In this document: positions 21,335 to 31,852 of the stretch, piece after piece
Layout: every line of letters begins with the position of its first letter
Position numbering within the stretch: position 1 is the stretch's first letter
From: Platerodrilus igneus
Lineage: Eukaryota; Arthropoda; Insecta; Coleoptera; Lycidae
Assembly: GCA_036346225.1 (NCBI GenBank)
Contig: JARFIW010001491.1
Coordinates: 372,001-436,000, forward strand
Direction: 5' to 3'
DNA: 64,000 bases
Made by a program: the position numbers and the translations under genes
Notes under the pieces: model-generated
What the model saw: the letters and a program-made list of their open reading frames with translations, nothing else
The model's database searches: none
What the model was told of the DNA's origin: nothing

Positions 21335-21990
21335 AGTTCCTATTGTGACTGAAGTTTTGTCTGTTCTTACTCCGTTGTCTATCAGTGATAAAGTATTACT
21401 CGATTCTACTCCTTTATCGGACGTTGATGAAACGTTACTTACTTTTACCCATTTTTTTTCATGCTGACAGAATGCTACTTGCTTCTGTTCTTTTAACTAG
21501 GGTTGGTGAAATCTTAGCTGATGTCCTGTTATCTAATGTTGACAAAGGTCAACCTGATTCTGTGTTCTTATCTATTGTGGATGAAGTTGTTCCTGATGCT
21601 GTTTGTTCTTGTAAGGTTGATGAAATTCTGTCTGGTACTGCTCCTTTCTTTCATGTTGATAAACTTCTTTCTACTCTTTTATCTAACATTGGTGAAGTTC
21701 TACTTGATACTGTTTGTTTGGGTAACGTTGATAAACTTCTACCTGATTCTCTTCCTTTATGTAATATGGTTGAAGTGTTATCAGATTCTGCTCCTTTTTC
21801 TAAGGTGGATACTCCTACAGCCAATGCTGTTCTCTTTCCTAACTGTGATACTGCTAGTCCTTTATCAAACATCGATCAAATTTTATCTGTTTCTATCCCT
21901 TTATGCTAACGTAACTGAAGTGTGCTCTGTTTGTGTTTCTCTTCGTAAGGTTGATTCTCGTACAGCCCATACTTTTCTCTTTCTACCGTG
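21335..21990 (+). repeat. 39-bp (13-residue) coding repeat array in Gypsy-N
   Basis: The translation is a run of about 16 degenerate 13-residue units of the form xVDEVLPDSxPLS. Examples are NVDKGQPDSVFLS, IVDEVVPDAVCSC, KVDEILSGTAPFF and NVDKLLPDSLPLC. It starts in frame 0 (to 21467) and continues in frame 1 after a T run at about 21450-21458. Two units are one or two residues short. The repeats replace the region where Gypsy elements carry protease to integrase. Their alternating acidic and hydrophobic residues hint at a structural or binding role, which is inference only. Confidence 0.7.
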
Positions 21991-22112
21991 GATATTCTGA
22001 CAATCTATAATGTTTCTTTTTCTACCGTTGACTTTCTTACCGACAATTCTAAAAACAAACATCTTTTTTCTATGTCGCGTTTTGAGTTATCTAAACTATC
22101 GTTGCCACCTCC

Positions 22113-22295
22113 TATATCGTGTGCTACCACTCCTACACCCCTGCTGTTCCTATGTGGCAGAAAACTGCCCAACAGAGGCAGACATTATTCTATGCTCCTT
22201 CCGAACCGGAAGATGTTAGTCGACGAAATCCTAACGTTCTTGATCTCCTGTCATTTTCCTTCTGGCGGCGCAAACGTCTTAAGCCCAGTATCTAG
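22113..22295 (+). pseudogene. Gypsy-N pol tail fragment
   Basis: A frame ending at TAG (22293-22295) encodes WQKTAQQRQTLFYAP, then PNVLDLLSFSFWRRKRLK. The last part parallels PDVPEVSLLSFWRHKRRK at the end of the Gypsy pol fragment at 5497-6111. This suggests that Gypsy-N kept the extreme end of pol while losing all enzymatic domains. Confidence 0.45.
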
Positions 22296-22489
22296 TCCTC
22301 GCGCCCCAGCTTCTTTTGTCGACTTTCTCTCTTTCAGTCTTGATTTTTGGACGCTACGATTTCGTTTTACTTCCCTGTTTTGCTAGGTTTTCTTTCGTTT
22401 TCTTACTTTTTCTGAACCCGCGTGGGTTCGGGAATAGAATAGTCCCACGGTACGACCTGCCTGTCGTAAGAGGCGACTACAGCGGTCCA

Positions 22490-22625
22490 ATACATACACG
22501 CACACATACATACACTCATCTATTCATACACCAACAACACACACATACATACACACGCGCGCACACACACACACATACACTCGCCTAGTCATACATCAAC
22601 ACTCACACACATACACATACATAAC
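22490..22625. repeat. Compound (CA)n/(CATA)n microsatellite
   Basis: About 135 bp of ACAC, CATA and CGCG units on the plus strand, inside Gypsy-N between the pol tail and the 3' LTR. Confidence 0.9.
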
Positions 22626-23524
22626 TACACTGGGATCCTGTTTTATTTTCTTTTATACGATTCTTAGTTTTTTTTTGGTTCTGGTACTTGTACTTGTTGG
22701 TGTTACTCTTTTTGGTTTTTTCTTTTTTTCTCGTTCCATTCGTTCCACATTCCTCTCCTTTTTCCTGTTGCTGGTCTTCTTTGCTGTCGGTCCCTAGTCC
22801 GATTGTGTTTCGTCCATCCACTCCTGTGGTAGGTGCTTTCTAGACCGTTTTTCTTTCTTCGAAAACAACGACTTAGTCGACTGTAGGTCTAGTTTGCATT
22901 TCTTTTCTTTGGTTCTTCGGTTTTGGTTACCGCAGTTACTAGTACATCGTTTCCTTTTACCAGCACTCTCCCTCTCTTCCTCTCGTTCTCCTTGGTTGTC
23001 CCTTTTGTTTACTTTAGGCGAGAACCTTGGGTCCTGTTTTGGTTATTACTGCTCGGTTTCAGTCTTGCTTTTTTTTTCCTTTTTTTTGATATCTTCGCGG
23101 GAAACCAATCATGTTCTGGAGATTGATAACCTCATCGTTTCTTCTGATAAACATGCGTCCGTTGACGACTCTGCAGTGTCGATGCCGTTTCATCTTAATC
23201 CTCGTTGCTTGCTTATTACCCGTCTTTCTTTCTTCTTGTTTCTTTTCTCTTTGTCTGTTGTCCTAGTACTCGGTTCACTCCAGTGAGTGTCTTGAGTTGC
23301 TTTTTCGGGCAGTCCAATCGTTACCTCTATTGGTCCTTCGAGCCGGATGAAAGTTATATTTTTTATTATTTTGGAGTTTCTATTTTTCTGGTTTTTTTAT
23401 TGTTTTTGTAACAAATGTTCTTTTAGTTTGAAGCGAATTTTCTTTCTTTTTCGTTTTGTTTGGGGTTTTTTTGGTCCTGTCTATTCCCGAATTTTGGCTT
23501 TTTACCACGACCTGTTAATTTTGC
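22626..23524. other. T-rich non-coding 3' region of Gypsy-N
   Basis: The plus strand is strongly T- and TC-biased for about 900 bp, so the long open frames here encode only Phe/Leu/Ser-rich sequence. No domain is recognisable. Confidence 0.55.
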
Positions 23525-23539
23525 TGGGGGGGGGGGATT
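23525..23539 (+). promoter_or_regulatory. Gypsy-N polypurine tract
   Basis: A run of about 12 G followed by A sits immediately before the 3' LTR start TGTTACG (23540). This is the expected place for the plus-strand primer. Confidence 0.6.
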
Positions 23540-24508
23540 TGTTACGTTTATTTTTGATGATACATTTAAATACGTTCTTTTTTGTGGCACTTTGTTTTTC
23601 ATTTACCTAGCTTCTGTTTCTATTTAAAACCTCATCCTGTATTTTTATCTCGTTACAATAGTACGCGAAATCATAACATTTCTTTTAAATCTATTCATTT
23701 AAAACGAAAATTTGTTCGATAAATTAAATAGTCAATACCTTGTTTTGGGTATCCGTTAATTTGTTGAACATCCCGATGACGGATAATTGCTTTCTCTTGT
23801 GTTCCTCATAATAGATCCTATTATTTGATAGTGTGTTTTCCAGTTTGCTAATGGCGGTTTGGCAACGCGAAGCTTGCAGTTCGAACTCATGTTATTGGAA
23901 CCCATTTTTAATTTGATTCTGCAGCTTGTGCGTTGAAATATTTTCTACATTACTCGTTCCAGTACTTCAAAAGCGATGCAAGTTTTTTTGTTCGACAAGT
24001 AGGAGGTATCTTGCGTGTCTTGCTTTTAGCTGGAGACCAAATGAGTTTTTTCTTTATGTAGGCCCAACTGTTCGTTGACTAACTACCGTCGCGTTGCTGT
24101 GCTGATTCACCCCCGACGGTTTGCAAGATAATCATCCCGGCGCATAGAGGTATGTCACTAGTTTTCTTTTATGCACATCGAGGATTATTATTTATCAGCG
24201 TTATTTATCGCGTTATAGTTCTTTAATTCTTATTACAACTTGGTCGACATTTAATACTTTAATTTAACACACGTGCTATTGAGAAAATCTAAGCATTACT
24301 TTTTTTCAATGAGTTTTATTACATGTTAGCTACGAAATTCGCACTTTGTGGATCCATTATAAAATTTGTCCTTTACAATATAACTTAAATTTAATACTTT
24401 TCTTTATCCATGTGAATCAAGAAATTAAAATTTATTTTAATTGTTAATAGATAATCGTGGGCGACCTGCTTTTTTTTTTGTTTTTTTGATATGTAGGCGA
24501 ATCCCCCC
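23540..24508 (+). repeat. 3' LTR of Gypsy-N, left part
   Basis: It matches the 5' LTR from TGTTACGTTTATTTT (17293) onward up to the C run at 24503-24508, where BEL-A interrupts it. It lacks the 430-bp insertion of the 5' copy. The remaining 63 bp lie at 31265-31327. Confidence 0.8.
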
Positions 24509-24905
24509 TGTTTCGTATTAGTTAAAACAAACTATAGTGGATTTGAATTGTGCAGTGCGCTTGCGCCTCTTAAATAAATCGCGTGCGAAAGTGGTTTTGT
24601 GACGAACAGCGACGACTCTTCTTTCGACCTAGTAACGGGAAGGTTGTGCGTGACAAACTATATCCAATAAGTATAGTGCTTGCAACAGTGCATTCAACCA
24701 ACTCCCCCGGGGGCATTCCAGCAACATCGAAGAGGACCGCACACCAAGGACAATTTGGTGAGTGAATTTATGCCTTTTGTTTGTTAATATTTTACATGCA
24801 TACAGTTTTCGTATTTAAAGCTCGCGTTTTTGTTCTATTTTCGAATTACAGTCCACGATTAAATAAGACGCGCCAGCACCTTTATCTAAGTTTAATTAAG
24901 TGACA
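24509..24905 (+). repeat. BEL-A 5' LTR
   Basis: 397 bp, identical to 30863-31259 except for two substitutions near 24573 (ATAAATC here, ATGAAAC in the 3' copy). It contains a consensus-like donor TTTGGTGAGTG (24758) and acceptor GAATTACAG (ending 24851), which would define a 94-bp intron inside the LTR. Confidence 0.9.
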
Positions 24906-25559
24906 TTTGGTCCTTCATCGCGTGATAGAACAGTCCATGGTGAATAAATTAATTCATTTCGTTTTAGCTTGTATGTATGTAGAACTTCGATTAACAATAT
25001 TCGCATCATATTTCTATTTACTTAGATATAAAAAATTCGATCAAGTCTATTAATTAGAAATCATTATTTGATTATAGATATATTACGATTTAACAATAGT
25101 TTAGTTAGAGAGCTTTATTAATCATTTTACAGACATAGTTAAATAGTTCCGTATAGAAAACCTGTTGCAAATGTTGGATTCAAAGTTGTTCTATTGTAAA
25201 ATTTTGTATACCTGTGTAGTAGGTCACTCCGTTTGGCTTATGTACAGCTGCAAACGACATTCCAGTTTTATCGTATACACCTACCTGCATGCTTAAGGGT
25301 TTATAACCACTAAATATTTTAGCTTATTTCTTGTTTGAATGACTAAACCCTTAGGGCATTTTATAAACCTTCTTGTTAAGGGTTGTCAGGTCGTTTTAAA
25401 ATACAATAGGAAGCTTTAGGGATCTAACTACTCGTTTCGCATTTTACTTTACAAATCGGGTAATGACTTTATTGGATCATTTTTGGTGATTGAATTTACA
25501 ATAAGATTATTGTCGCTCGTTGTTAATTGGAATAATTGTCGTTTGTTTCTTCATACAAA
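24906..25559 (+). other. BEL-A untranslated leader with primer binding site
   Basis: TGGTCCTTC begins at 24908, two bases after the LTR. The rest of the leader, about 640 bp, is AT-rich and holds no frame of note before the gag ATG at 25560. Confidence 0.6.
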
Positions 25560-26424
25560 ATGCCTGACACAAATACGTCTGTAACTTTACTAAAGCTTTA
25601 CGCTGCTCGGATTCATGAAATCTTCGAACTTTCTGAAAAGGCACAATACAATGATTCTGTACACAAGTTATTCAAATTGAAGTGTCGCATCCTTGAATCT
25701 GTCTATAAGGATTTTACTGAAAAGTATATTAGTGTATTGGTAAACACAGAATCAGAATTGCAACCAGCTTTAGAGAATTTGTGTCGAAATGTAGATGACG
25801 AATATTATTCTATTCCTTTGATAGAGCAAGAGATATTTTCTGCTGAAGTGAAAACTCCGTCTGCGAATCACACAAGTCGACAAGACAATAATTTTACACC
25901 TAGAGTAAAATTACCAAAAATTACTCTACCGCGTTTTGATAATGACCCAAAAAACTTTAAGACTTTCAAGGATATGTTTTATGTTTTGATAGATAAACAA
26001 CCGCATTTAACGGACATCGAAAAGCATTCCTACCTTCTTTCAAGCTTGTCGGGTGAATCATTGACCTTGTTGCGGTCTATTCCTCTTTGTCATGAAAATT
26101 ACAAACTAGCATATGACACTTTATGTTCTAGATATAATAATAAACGTCTTTTGGCTAATCACCATTGGGGTTTAATAAAAAAACTACCCGCCTATGCATG
26201 CGGAAAACGTAAAACAACTTCGAAATTTAATTGACTGTTTCACAGAAAACTTATCGATTTTGGGATCATTACAATTTGATGTTGAAAGTTGGGATTTCGT
26301 TCTTGTAGATCTTTTATTATGTAAACTCGATGAGGAAACTCGTAAACGATTCGAATTGCATTTCAATTCTACTGATGTGCCTACATTCAATTGCGTCAAA
26401 GACTTTTGTCAAAACAATGTGTAG
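25560..26424 (+). pseudogene. BEL-A gag, N-terminal and central part
   Basis: ATG at 25560 (ACAAAATG context) opens a frame with helical leader sequence (LKLYAARIHEIFELSEKA). The block KLPKITLPRFDNDPKNF, about 25910-25955, is the signature of the DUF1759-type BEL Gag region, and SYLLSSLSGESL with DTLCSRYNN follow. At about 26195 the frame changes, and the continuation (NVKQLRNLIDCFTENL, LLLCKLDEETRKRFEL) lies in another frame up to 26424. Given the nearly identical LTRs, a single-base indel here could be a sequence error. Confidence 0.8.
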
Positions 26425-27875
26425 CCTTAGAGAATCTTGTCTCAAGCAAACAACCGAAAGTGCTTAAAGGTACTATTAATAAACAAGGTCTCGTTCGTTC
26501 GAATTCTGACTTGAAGCCTAGGACATTCTTAGCTGAGACTAACACTTCTCCTAAGAACAATTCGTTCTCCTGCATCCTTTGCAAGGGAAATCATGTATTG
26601 TATTCGTGCGAGCAATTTCTTAAATTGTCTCCAAACAAGCGTCACGAGCAAGCTAAACATCTTCGGTTATGTTTGAATTGTCTTCGACCAAATCATAACA
26701 TGTCGTCTTGTCCGTCAAAGGTTTCGTGCAGAACTTGCAATAAAAATCATCATACATTGTTACATTTTGTGCCGTCGATTGCTACGTCACCACCTTATTC
26801 AACTCCAACTCGTGAAGAAAATTTGCAAACCAGTTCGTCTAATAATGCTACTTGTACTACAACAGTTGGGTCTGAGGCGACAACTTGTCTAGCTCTGCTA
26901 CCCACGGTTTGTTTGGAAATTCTCGACAAGAGAAATCAACCTCAAATTATTCGTGCTCTAGTAGACACTGGGAGTCAAATTTCATTTATTACGGAATCTT
27001 GTCGTAAGTCTATTGGTATATCGTCTCGTCCTTCTTCGATTCCTATTTCTGGTTTGGGCCAGATTTCACACCAAACGTTAGGTGTGATATCTGGAACAAT
27101 TCGTCCCATTCAGGAATATGATTCAGTCCCCACGGACAACAATTTGAAAATAAACTTAATGGTTTTGCCGTCTATTTGCGGTAATCTTCCAAACAAGTAT
27201 ATTCAATCGTATTGGTCTCATTTGGAAAACATAAAACTCGCAGATGAAAACTGGAGACATCCTTCTCCAGTACAAATGTTATTGGGCTCTGATGTTGCCA
27301 GTCGTATTTTGCTCGATGGGAAAATTGATGACAAAGAAATTTCACCTGTTGCTGTCAACACCATATTTGGTTACATGATATTTGGTACTGTCGATCCCAT
27401 CTCAACCAATGTTATTCATTCGTTCTTTGTATCTATCGATCCTTGTATGGATATTGATCTTAAACATTTTTGGGAGCTTGACGACATTCCATCGAGGAGT
27501 TTGTCGTCCCCAGAAGATGACCTTGCTCAACAATCTTTTGATAACTCGTTGCATCGGTTACCCAATGGTAGGTTCGGCGTGAGCCTTCCATTTAGAGAAA
27601 ATGTTCGTGAGTTTCCGGACTCGAAATCTATTGCCATTAAACGTCTATTGTCACTAGAGCGTCGTCTCGAAACTAATCCAGACTTGCGAAATTTGTATGT
27701 AGATTTCATGCGTGATTACGAAGCCTCTGGTCACATGTCGCTTTTATCAACGCCTCCAGCTGACAATAATGCGTATTTTATTCCACACCATGCCGTGTTC
27801 AAACTAGAAAATAATAAACCTAAATTGAGAATTGTTTTGATGCTTCGGCTCGAGCTTCGAATGGTATTTCATTGA
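26391..27875 (+). pseudogene. BEL-A nucleocapsid, aspartic protease and RT start
   Basis: A 494-codon frame overlaps the previous one. It begins with the end of Gag and cysteine/histidine clusters (CILCKGNHVLYSC, CLNCLRPNHNMSSC, CRTCNKNHH; about 26570-26765). The retroviral-type protease follows, with ALVDTGSQISFIT (active site DTGS at about 26963). Further on are GLGQISHQTLG, MLLGSDV and the BEL linker DIDLKHFWELDDI. It ends at the RT start (AYFIPHHAVFK), where a frame change near 27836 stops the frame in the middle of the motif that normally reads VFDAS. Confidence 0.85.
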
Positions 27876-29255
27876 ATGATACCTTACTCACTGGACCTAA
27901 GCTCCAGAATGATATTGTAAAAATACTTTTGGCATTTCGTATTCCCAAGTTCGTTTTGTCTGTGACATAAAACAAATGTACAGGCAAATATTGATATCAG
28001 AAACGGATCGTTCTTATCAATTGATACAATGGCGATGGAATCCTTCAGAACCAATTTCAACCTATCAGTTGAACACAATTACATATGGAGTTTCATCCGC
28101 TCCTTTTCTCGCCATTCGCACTATCTTAAAACTAGCTGAACTAGGAGAAAATAGTTATCCATTGGCTGCTCATGCTTTGAGAAACAATTTGTATGTTGAT
28201 GATGTATTGACTGGGTCGTCCACTCTCCAGGCAACTCATGAACTAAAACGTCAACTCATCGAACTACTACGTGCTGGCTGCTTCGAACTACGCAAATGGG
28301 CTAGCAACAGTCCACTACTGTTAGAAGATATTCCTACTGAGTATCAACAAGTAAAACCAAATTTAGTCGCAAATGATCTTAAGTTTACCATAAAAGTGCT
28401 CGGTCTTCAGTGGCACTCGATACCTGATAATTTTTCATTTGAAATGCAGTCTTTAGAAAATCGTCTTTCCAAGCGGATTTTACTTTCGACAGTTGCTAGG
28501 ATTTACGATCCTCTAGGATTTATTACACCAGTTACCTTTTCACTCAAACAACTCATTCAACAATTTTGGTTGCTGGGGTTGGATTGGGATGATCCTCCTC
28601 CTGAATCTATTGTCATATTTTGGAAAAAATGTGTTGCTGAATTTTCATATATTGATTCAATTCAAATTCCTCGTTATATCCCTATTGATGAAGCCTGTAG
28701 TATACAACTACATGGTTTTTGTGACGCGTCCGAGAAAGGATACTCGGCTATTGCATATTTTCGTTTAGTATTTCCGTCAGGAAAAATATCTGTTCACTTT
28801 GTTATGGCTAGATCAAAGGTCGCCCCTTTGAAATGTCTTTCTATACCCAAGCTAGAACTATGTGCTACCGTACTTTTGTCTAAATTAGTTCATTTTGTTA
28901 AAACTACATATTCAAATGTAACCTTTGAAAAAATCTGTTGTTACACTGATTCTTCTGTGGCTTTGACTTGGATTAAGTCGCCTACCTATCGCTTAAAAAT
29001 GTTTGTAGCTAACCGTGTTAGTTACATCCAAGAACGCATTTCTCCTGAACAGTGGAGTTACATTAGTTCTTCAAACAACCCATCTGATTGTGCTGCCAGA
29101 GGTTTATTTCCTTCGGTATTGCCCGCGCATCCGCTATGGTGGGCAGGTCCTGAATTTTTGTCGTTGTCTGAAGAAAATTGGCCTTTGCCAAAATTGTTCG
29201 TCCCTTCTCTGGAAGCATCTTCTGAGAAGAAACGATTACTTTGGTTGTTACCGTA
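27876..29255 (+). pseudogene. BEL-A reverse transcriptase and RNase H
   Basis: After a short piece in a third frame (SLNDTLLTGPKL) and another frame change near 27950, the frame containing DIKQMYRQI is open to 29255. It holds TYGVSSAPFLA, the catalytic NLYVDDVLTGS (about 28189-28221), LGLQWHS and YDPLGFITPV of RT. RNase H follows with LHGFCDASEKGY and CYTDSSVALTW (catalytic aspartates) and WWAGPEFL. All expected catalytic residues are present. The polymerase copies element RNA into DNA inside the particle. Confidence 0.85.
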
Positions 29256-30711
29256 GAATCAACTTGGCTGGAAGACTTATCAAACAAATTTTCGTCGTTA
29301 CACAAAATTCAACGTATAGTCGCATATTGTCTGAGAATCTTTACTGTTAGAAAAGGCACCATCAATTCGCTATTTTTATCGTCGGTGGAGCTTCACACTG
29401 CTCTTATGGTTATTGTCAAGGTGGTCCAACTTAGTTCACTTAAAGTTGAAATCGAAGCCGTTCGTCAAGGTGAGCCTTTGCCTAAACATCTGCAACGTCT
29501 AGGCTTATTTCTTGATTCGAATGACATTTTAAGAGTAGGCGGGAGACTGATTCATTCCAATCTTCCAGATTCCGCAAAACATCCAGCGGTATTACCCAAT
29601 AAACACCGTATAACAGATTTGTTAATTAAGCAAGTGCACACAAAATTTACATTCGGGAGTAAACACAACGATGTACTTGCTTCAAGAACGATTTTGGATC
29701 GTCTCATCTCTTCGCGCAGTTCGTAGAATACTGTCTAAATGTTATCATTGTTATCGTCTTCGCCCTATTCCTGTCAGTCCAGTTATGGGTGAATTGCCTT
29801 CATTTCGTGTATCTCAAGCCAAGGCCTTTAGTTCCGTCGGTATCGATTTTGCCGGCCCTTTCACGATTAACATGCATCGTGCAAGAGGCACCAAGACTTG
29901 CAAGGCATATCTTTGTGTGATTGTTTGTTTCGCCACTAAGGCTCTTCATTTGGAAGTCGTATCAGACTTGTCGACTGATGCCTTTATCGCTTGCCTTCGT
30001 CGTTTTATTGCTCGTCGTGGTCGTTGTCAACACATTTTCAGCGACTGCGGCACAAATTTCGTCGGCGCTAGTCGCCAACTTTTAAAGGATTTCCGACACT
30101 GCGCAGAATCGTTAGCCATTTCGTGGCATTTTAACCCCCCAGCTACCCCTCACTTCGGAGGTATTTGGGAAAGCGCCGTTAAATCGGTGAAAACTCACTT
30201 ATCTCGTGTCGTTGGAAACCAAGTGCTCACGTACGAGGAGTTTCATACTTTAATCACTCAGATTGAAGCATTGTTGAATTCAAGACCCTTGTGCAGCATA
30301 AGTTCGGATCCCAATGATCTTTCGTCACTGACCCCAGGTCATTTTCTAACTTTAGAACCCTTGACAGCACCGCCGGACCCAGACTTGTCTCATTTGAAAA
30401 TCTCTAGACTCTCTCGTTGGCAGTTGATTCAAGCTATGCATCAAAGTTTTTGGGTTCGATGGCACAATGAGTATTTACACCAATTGTATCAACGTGGTCG
30501 GTGGTACAAGTCCAAGAGACTCGACGGCGTTGACATTGGTACTTTAGTGCTCATCAAAGAAGAGGGTGTTCCTCCTTTAAATTGGAAACTCTCCAGAATT
30601 TTAGAGCTTCATCCTGGAAGCGATGGAGTACCTCGTGTAGCCACCGTAAAAACTTCACGAGGCAATTTGAAAAGACCAATGGTCAAACTATGCCCATTGC
30701 CGTCTCAATAA
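29241..30711 (+). pseudogene. BEL-A integrase
   Basis: The upstream linker (VGGRLIHSNLPDSAKHP, about 29558) lies in one frame, and after a frame change near 29680 integrase continues uninterrupted to the stop at 30711. The visible zinc-finger cysteines are CYHC. The catalytic triad is complete: D in VGIDFAGPF (about 29840), D in IFSDCGTNFVGA (about 30035) and E in GGIWESAVKS (about 30160). NSRPL, LTPGHFL and the C-terminal LSRILELHPGSDGV block follow. It inserts the cDNA into the genome; the CCCCC duplication is the footprint of this event. Confidence 0.88.
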
Positions 30712-30862
30712 TAAATATTAATTATTTTAGTGTTCTTTATTATAGTTTCGTAAGCATTATTATAGTCATTTAGTTCTACATCCATACAAGACTCGGTCAA
30801 AGTTAAATTTTTCGTGTTAAGTTTAAAAAAAAAATAGCCCAAAGCTATTTTGGTGGGCAGAA

Positions 30863-31259
30863 TGTTTCGTATTAGTTAAAACAAACTATAGTGGATTTGA
30901 ATTGTGCAGTGCGCTTGCGCCTCTTAAATGAAACGCGTGCGAAAGTGGTTTTGTGACGAACAGCGACGACTCTTCTTTCGACCTAGTAACGGGAAGGTTG
31001 TGCGTGACAAACTATATCCAATAAGTATAGTGCTTGCAACAGTGCATTCAACCAACTCCCCCGGGGGCATTCCAGCAACATCGAAGAGGACCGCACACCA
31101 AGGACAATTTGGTGAGTGAATTTATGCCTTTTGTTTGTTAATATTTTACATGCATACAGTTTTCGTATTTAAAGCTCGCGTTTTTGTTCTATTTTCGAAT
31201 TACAGTCCACGATTAAATAAGACGCGCCAGCACCTTTATCTAAGTTTAATTAAGTGACA
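30863..31259 (+). repeat. BEL-A 3' LTR
   Basis: 397 bp, preceded by GGTGGGCAGAA (30852-30862) as polypurine tract. A 63-codon frame from ATG 30928 lies inside it; the corresponding start codon is ATA in the 5' LTR. Confidence 0.9.
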
Positions 31260-31264
31260 CCCCC

Positions 31265-31327
31265 TCTCCGCGGTTGGTAGTTAGCCTGGTATTTACTTTC
31301 CTTCCGGCTATGTCTAAGTACGTAGCA
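31265..31327 (+). repeat. 3' LTR of Gypsy-N, right part
   Basis: CTCCGCGGTTGG to ACGTAGCA matches the end of the 5' LTR (18883-18945). ACAC (31328-31331) follows, matching the left flank. Confidence 0.8.
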
Positions 31328-31331
31328 ACAC

Positions 31332-31852
31332 CTTTGTCATGTATAGGGACTGCGCTACGATAAATAATTTCAAAAAAATGCTTTTCTAAAAATCTAAAAG
31401 GTCTGGCCAAATTAAGCCATTTACATATACACCAGGGTTATTACCAATGTAGTGTTGGTCTTATTTGAGAATTCAATAAAACGGCTTCAAGTGGAAATTT
31501 AATTGACTTCAATAAATGGAAATGATTTTCATAAATATAAATTATAGAGGTGAACTAACGTTACCACTTTTTGTTAACAATTTAAATAAAATTGAACAAT
31601 AACTGTAACTTTCTAATCCAAATAACTTTTCTCAATAAAGGAATAGAGTAATATATTTCTATTATTTTCAAGAGTCAATAAATTAACCATCGTTATTTGG
31701 TTTGTTGATTGTAACTCATTTAGTTGACCAACTAATTTTGAAAACTATGTACTGATGAAAATATTAACATTGTGGTATAACAATGTTATAGTGGTTAGGT
31801 TTTACTTGAACACGGTAAATGTTCGTCCACAGAAAGTTTTGAAATTGGTTTT
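31332..31852. other. Non-coding, 3' flank of the protease homologue
   Basis: AT-rich. It lies downstream of the minus-strand gene that follows and should contain its 3' UTR. No poly(A) signal could be singled out. Confidence 0.45.

Larger units (their letters stand above)
24509..31259 (+). mobile_element. BEL-A: full-length BEL/Pao element inside the Gypsy-N 3' LTR
   Basis: Two 397-bp LTRs (TGTTTCG to GTGACA) bound a complete set of BEL domains: Gag, zinc knuckles, protease, RT, RNase H, integrase. CCCCC occurs on both sides (24504-24508 and 31260-31264), a 5-bp target duplication as usual for BEL. The LTRs differ at only two positions, so the insertion is recent. A TGGTCCTTC primer site follows the 5' LTR after a short spacer, and a GGTGGGCAGAA polypurine tract precedes the 3' LTR. 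Confidence 0.9.
17293..31327 (+). mobile_element. Gypsy-N: non-autonomous Ty3/Gypsy element, split by BEL-A
   Basis: The 5' LTR (17293-18945) begins TGTTACGT and ends ACGTAGCA. The same ends are found at 23540 and 31327, with the 3' LTR interrupted at 24508/31265 by a BEL element. ACAC flanks both outer ends. A tRNA-Lys-like primer site follows the 5' LTR and a G-rich polypurine tract precedes the 3' LTR. The interior of about 4.6 kb holds a gag, a long repeat-encoding region and a short pol tail, but no protease, RT, RNase H or integrase. It would have needed enzymes supplied in trans. The LTRs have diverged by many substitutions and indels, so the insertion is old. Confidence 0.75.

Noticed and set aside
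22443..22482. GC-rich CCTGCCTGTCGTAAGAGG-like motif near the Gypsy-N microsatellite
   Set aside because: It looks like a recurring insect repeat motif, but only one copy is present here, so nothing can be supported.
22894..23610. Phe/Leu/Ser-rich frames
   Set aside because: They arise from the T-rich 3' region of Gypsy-N and contain no domain.
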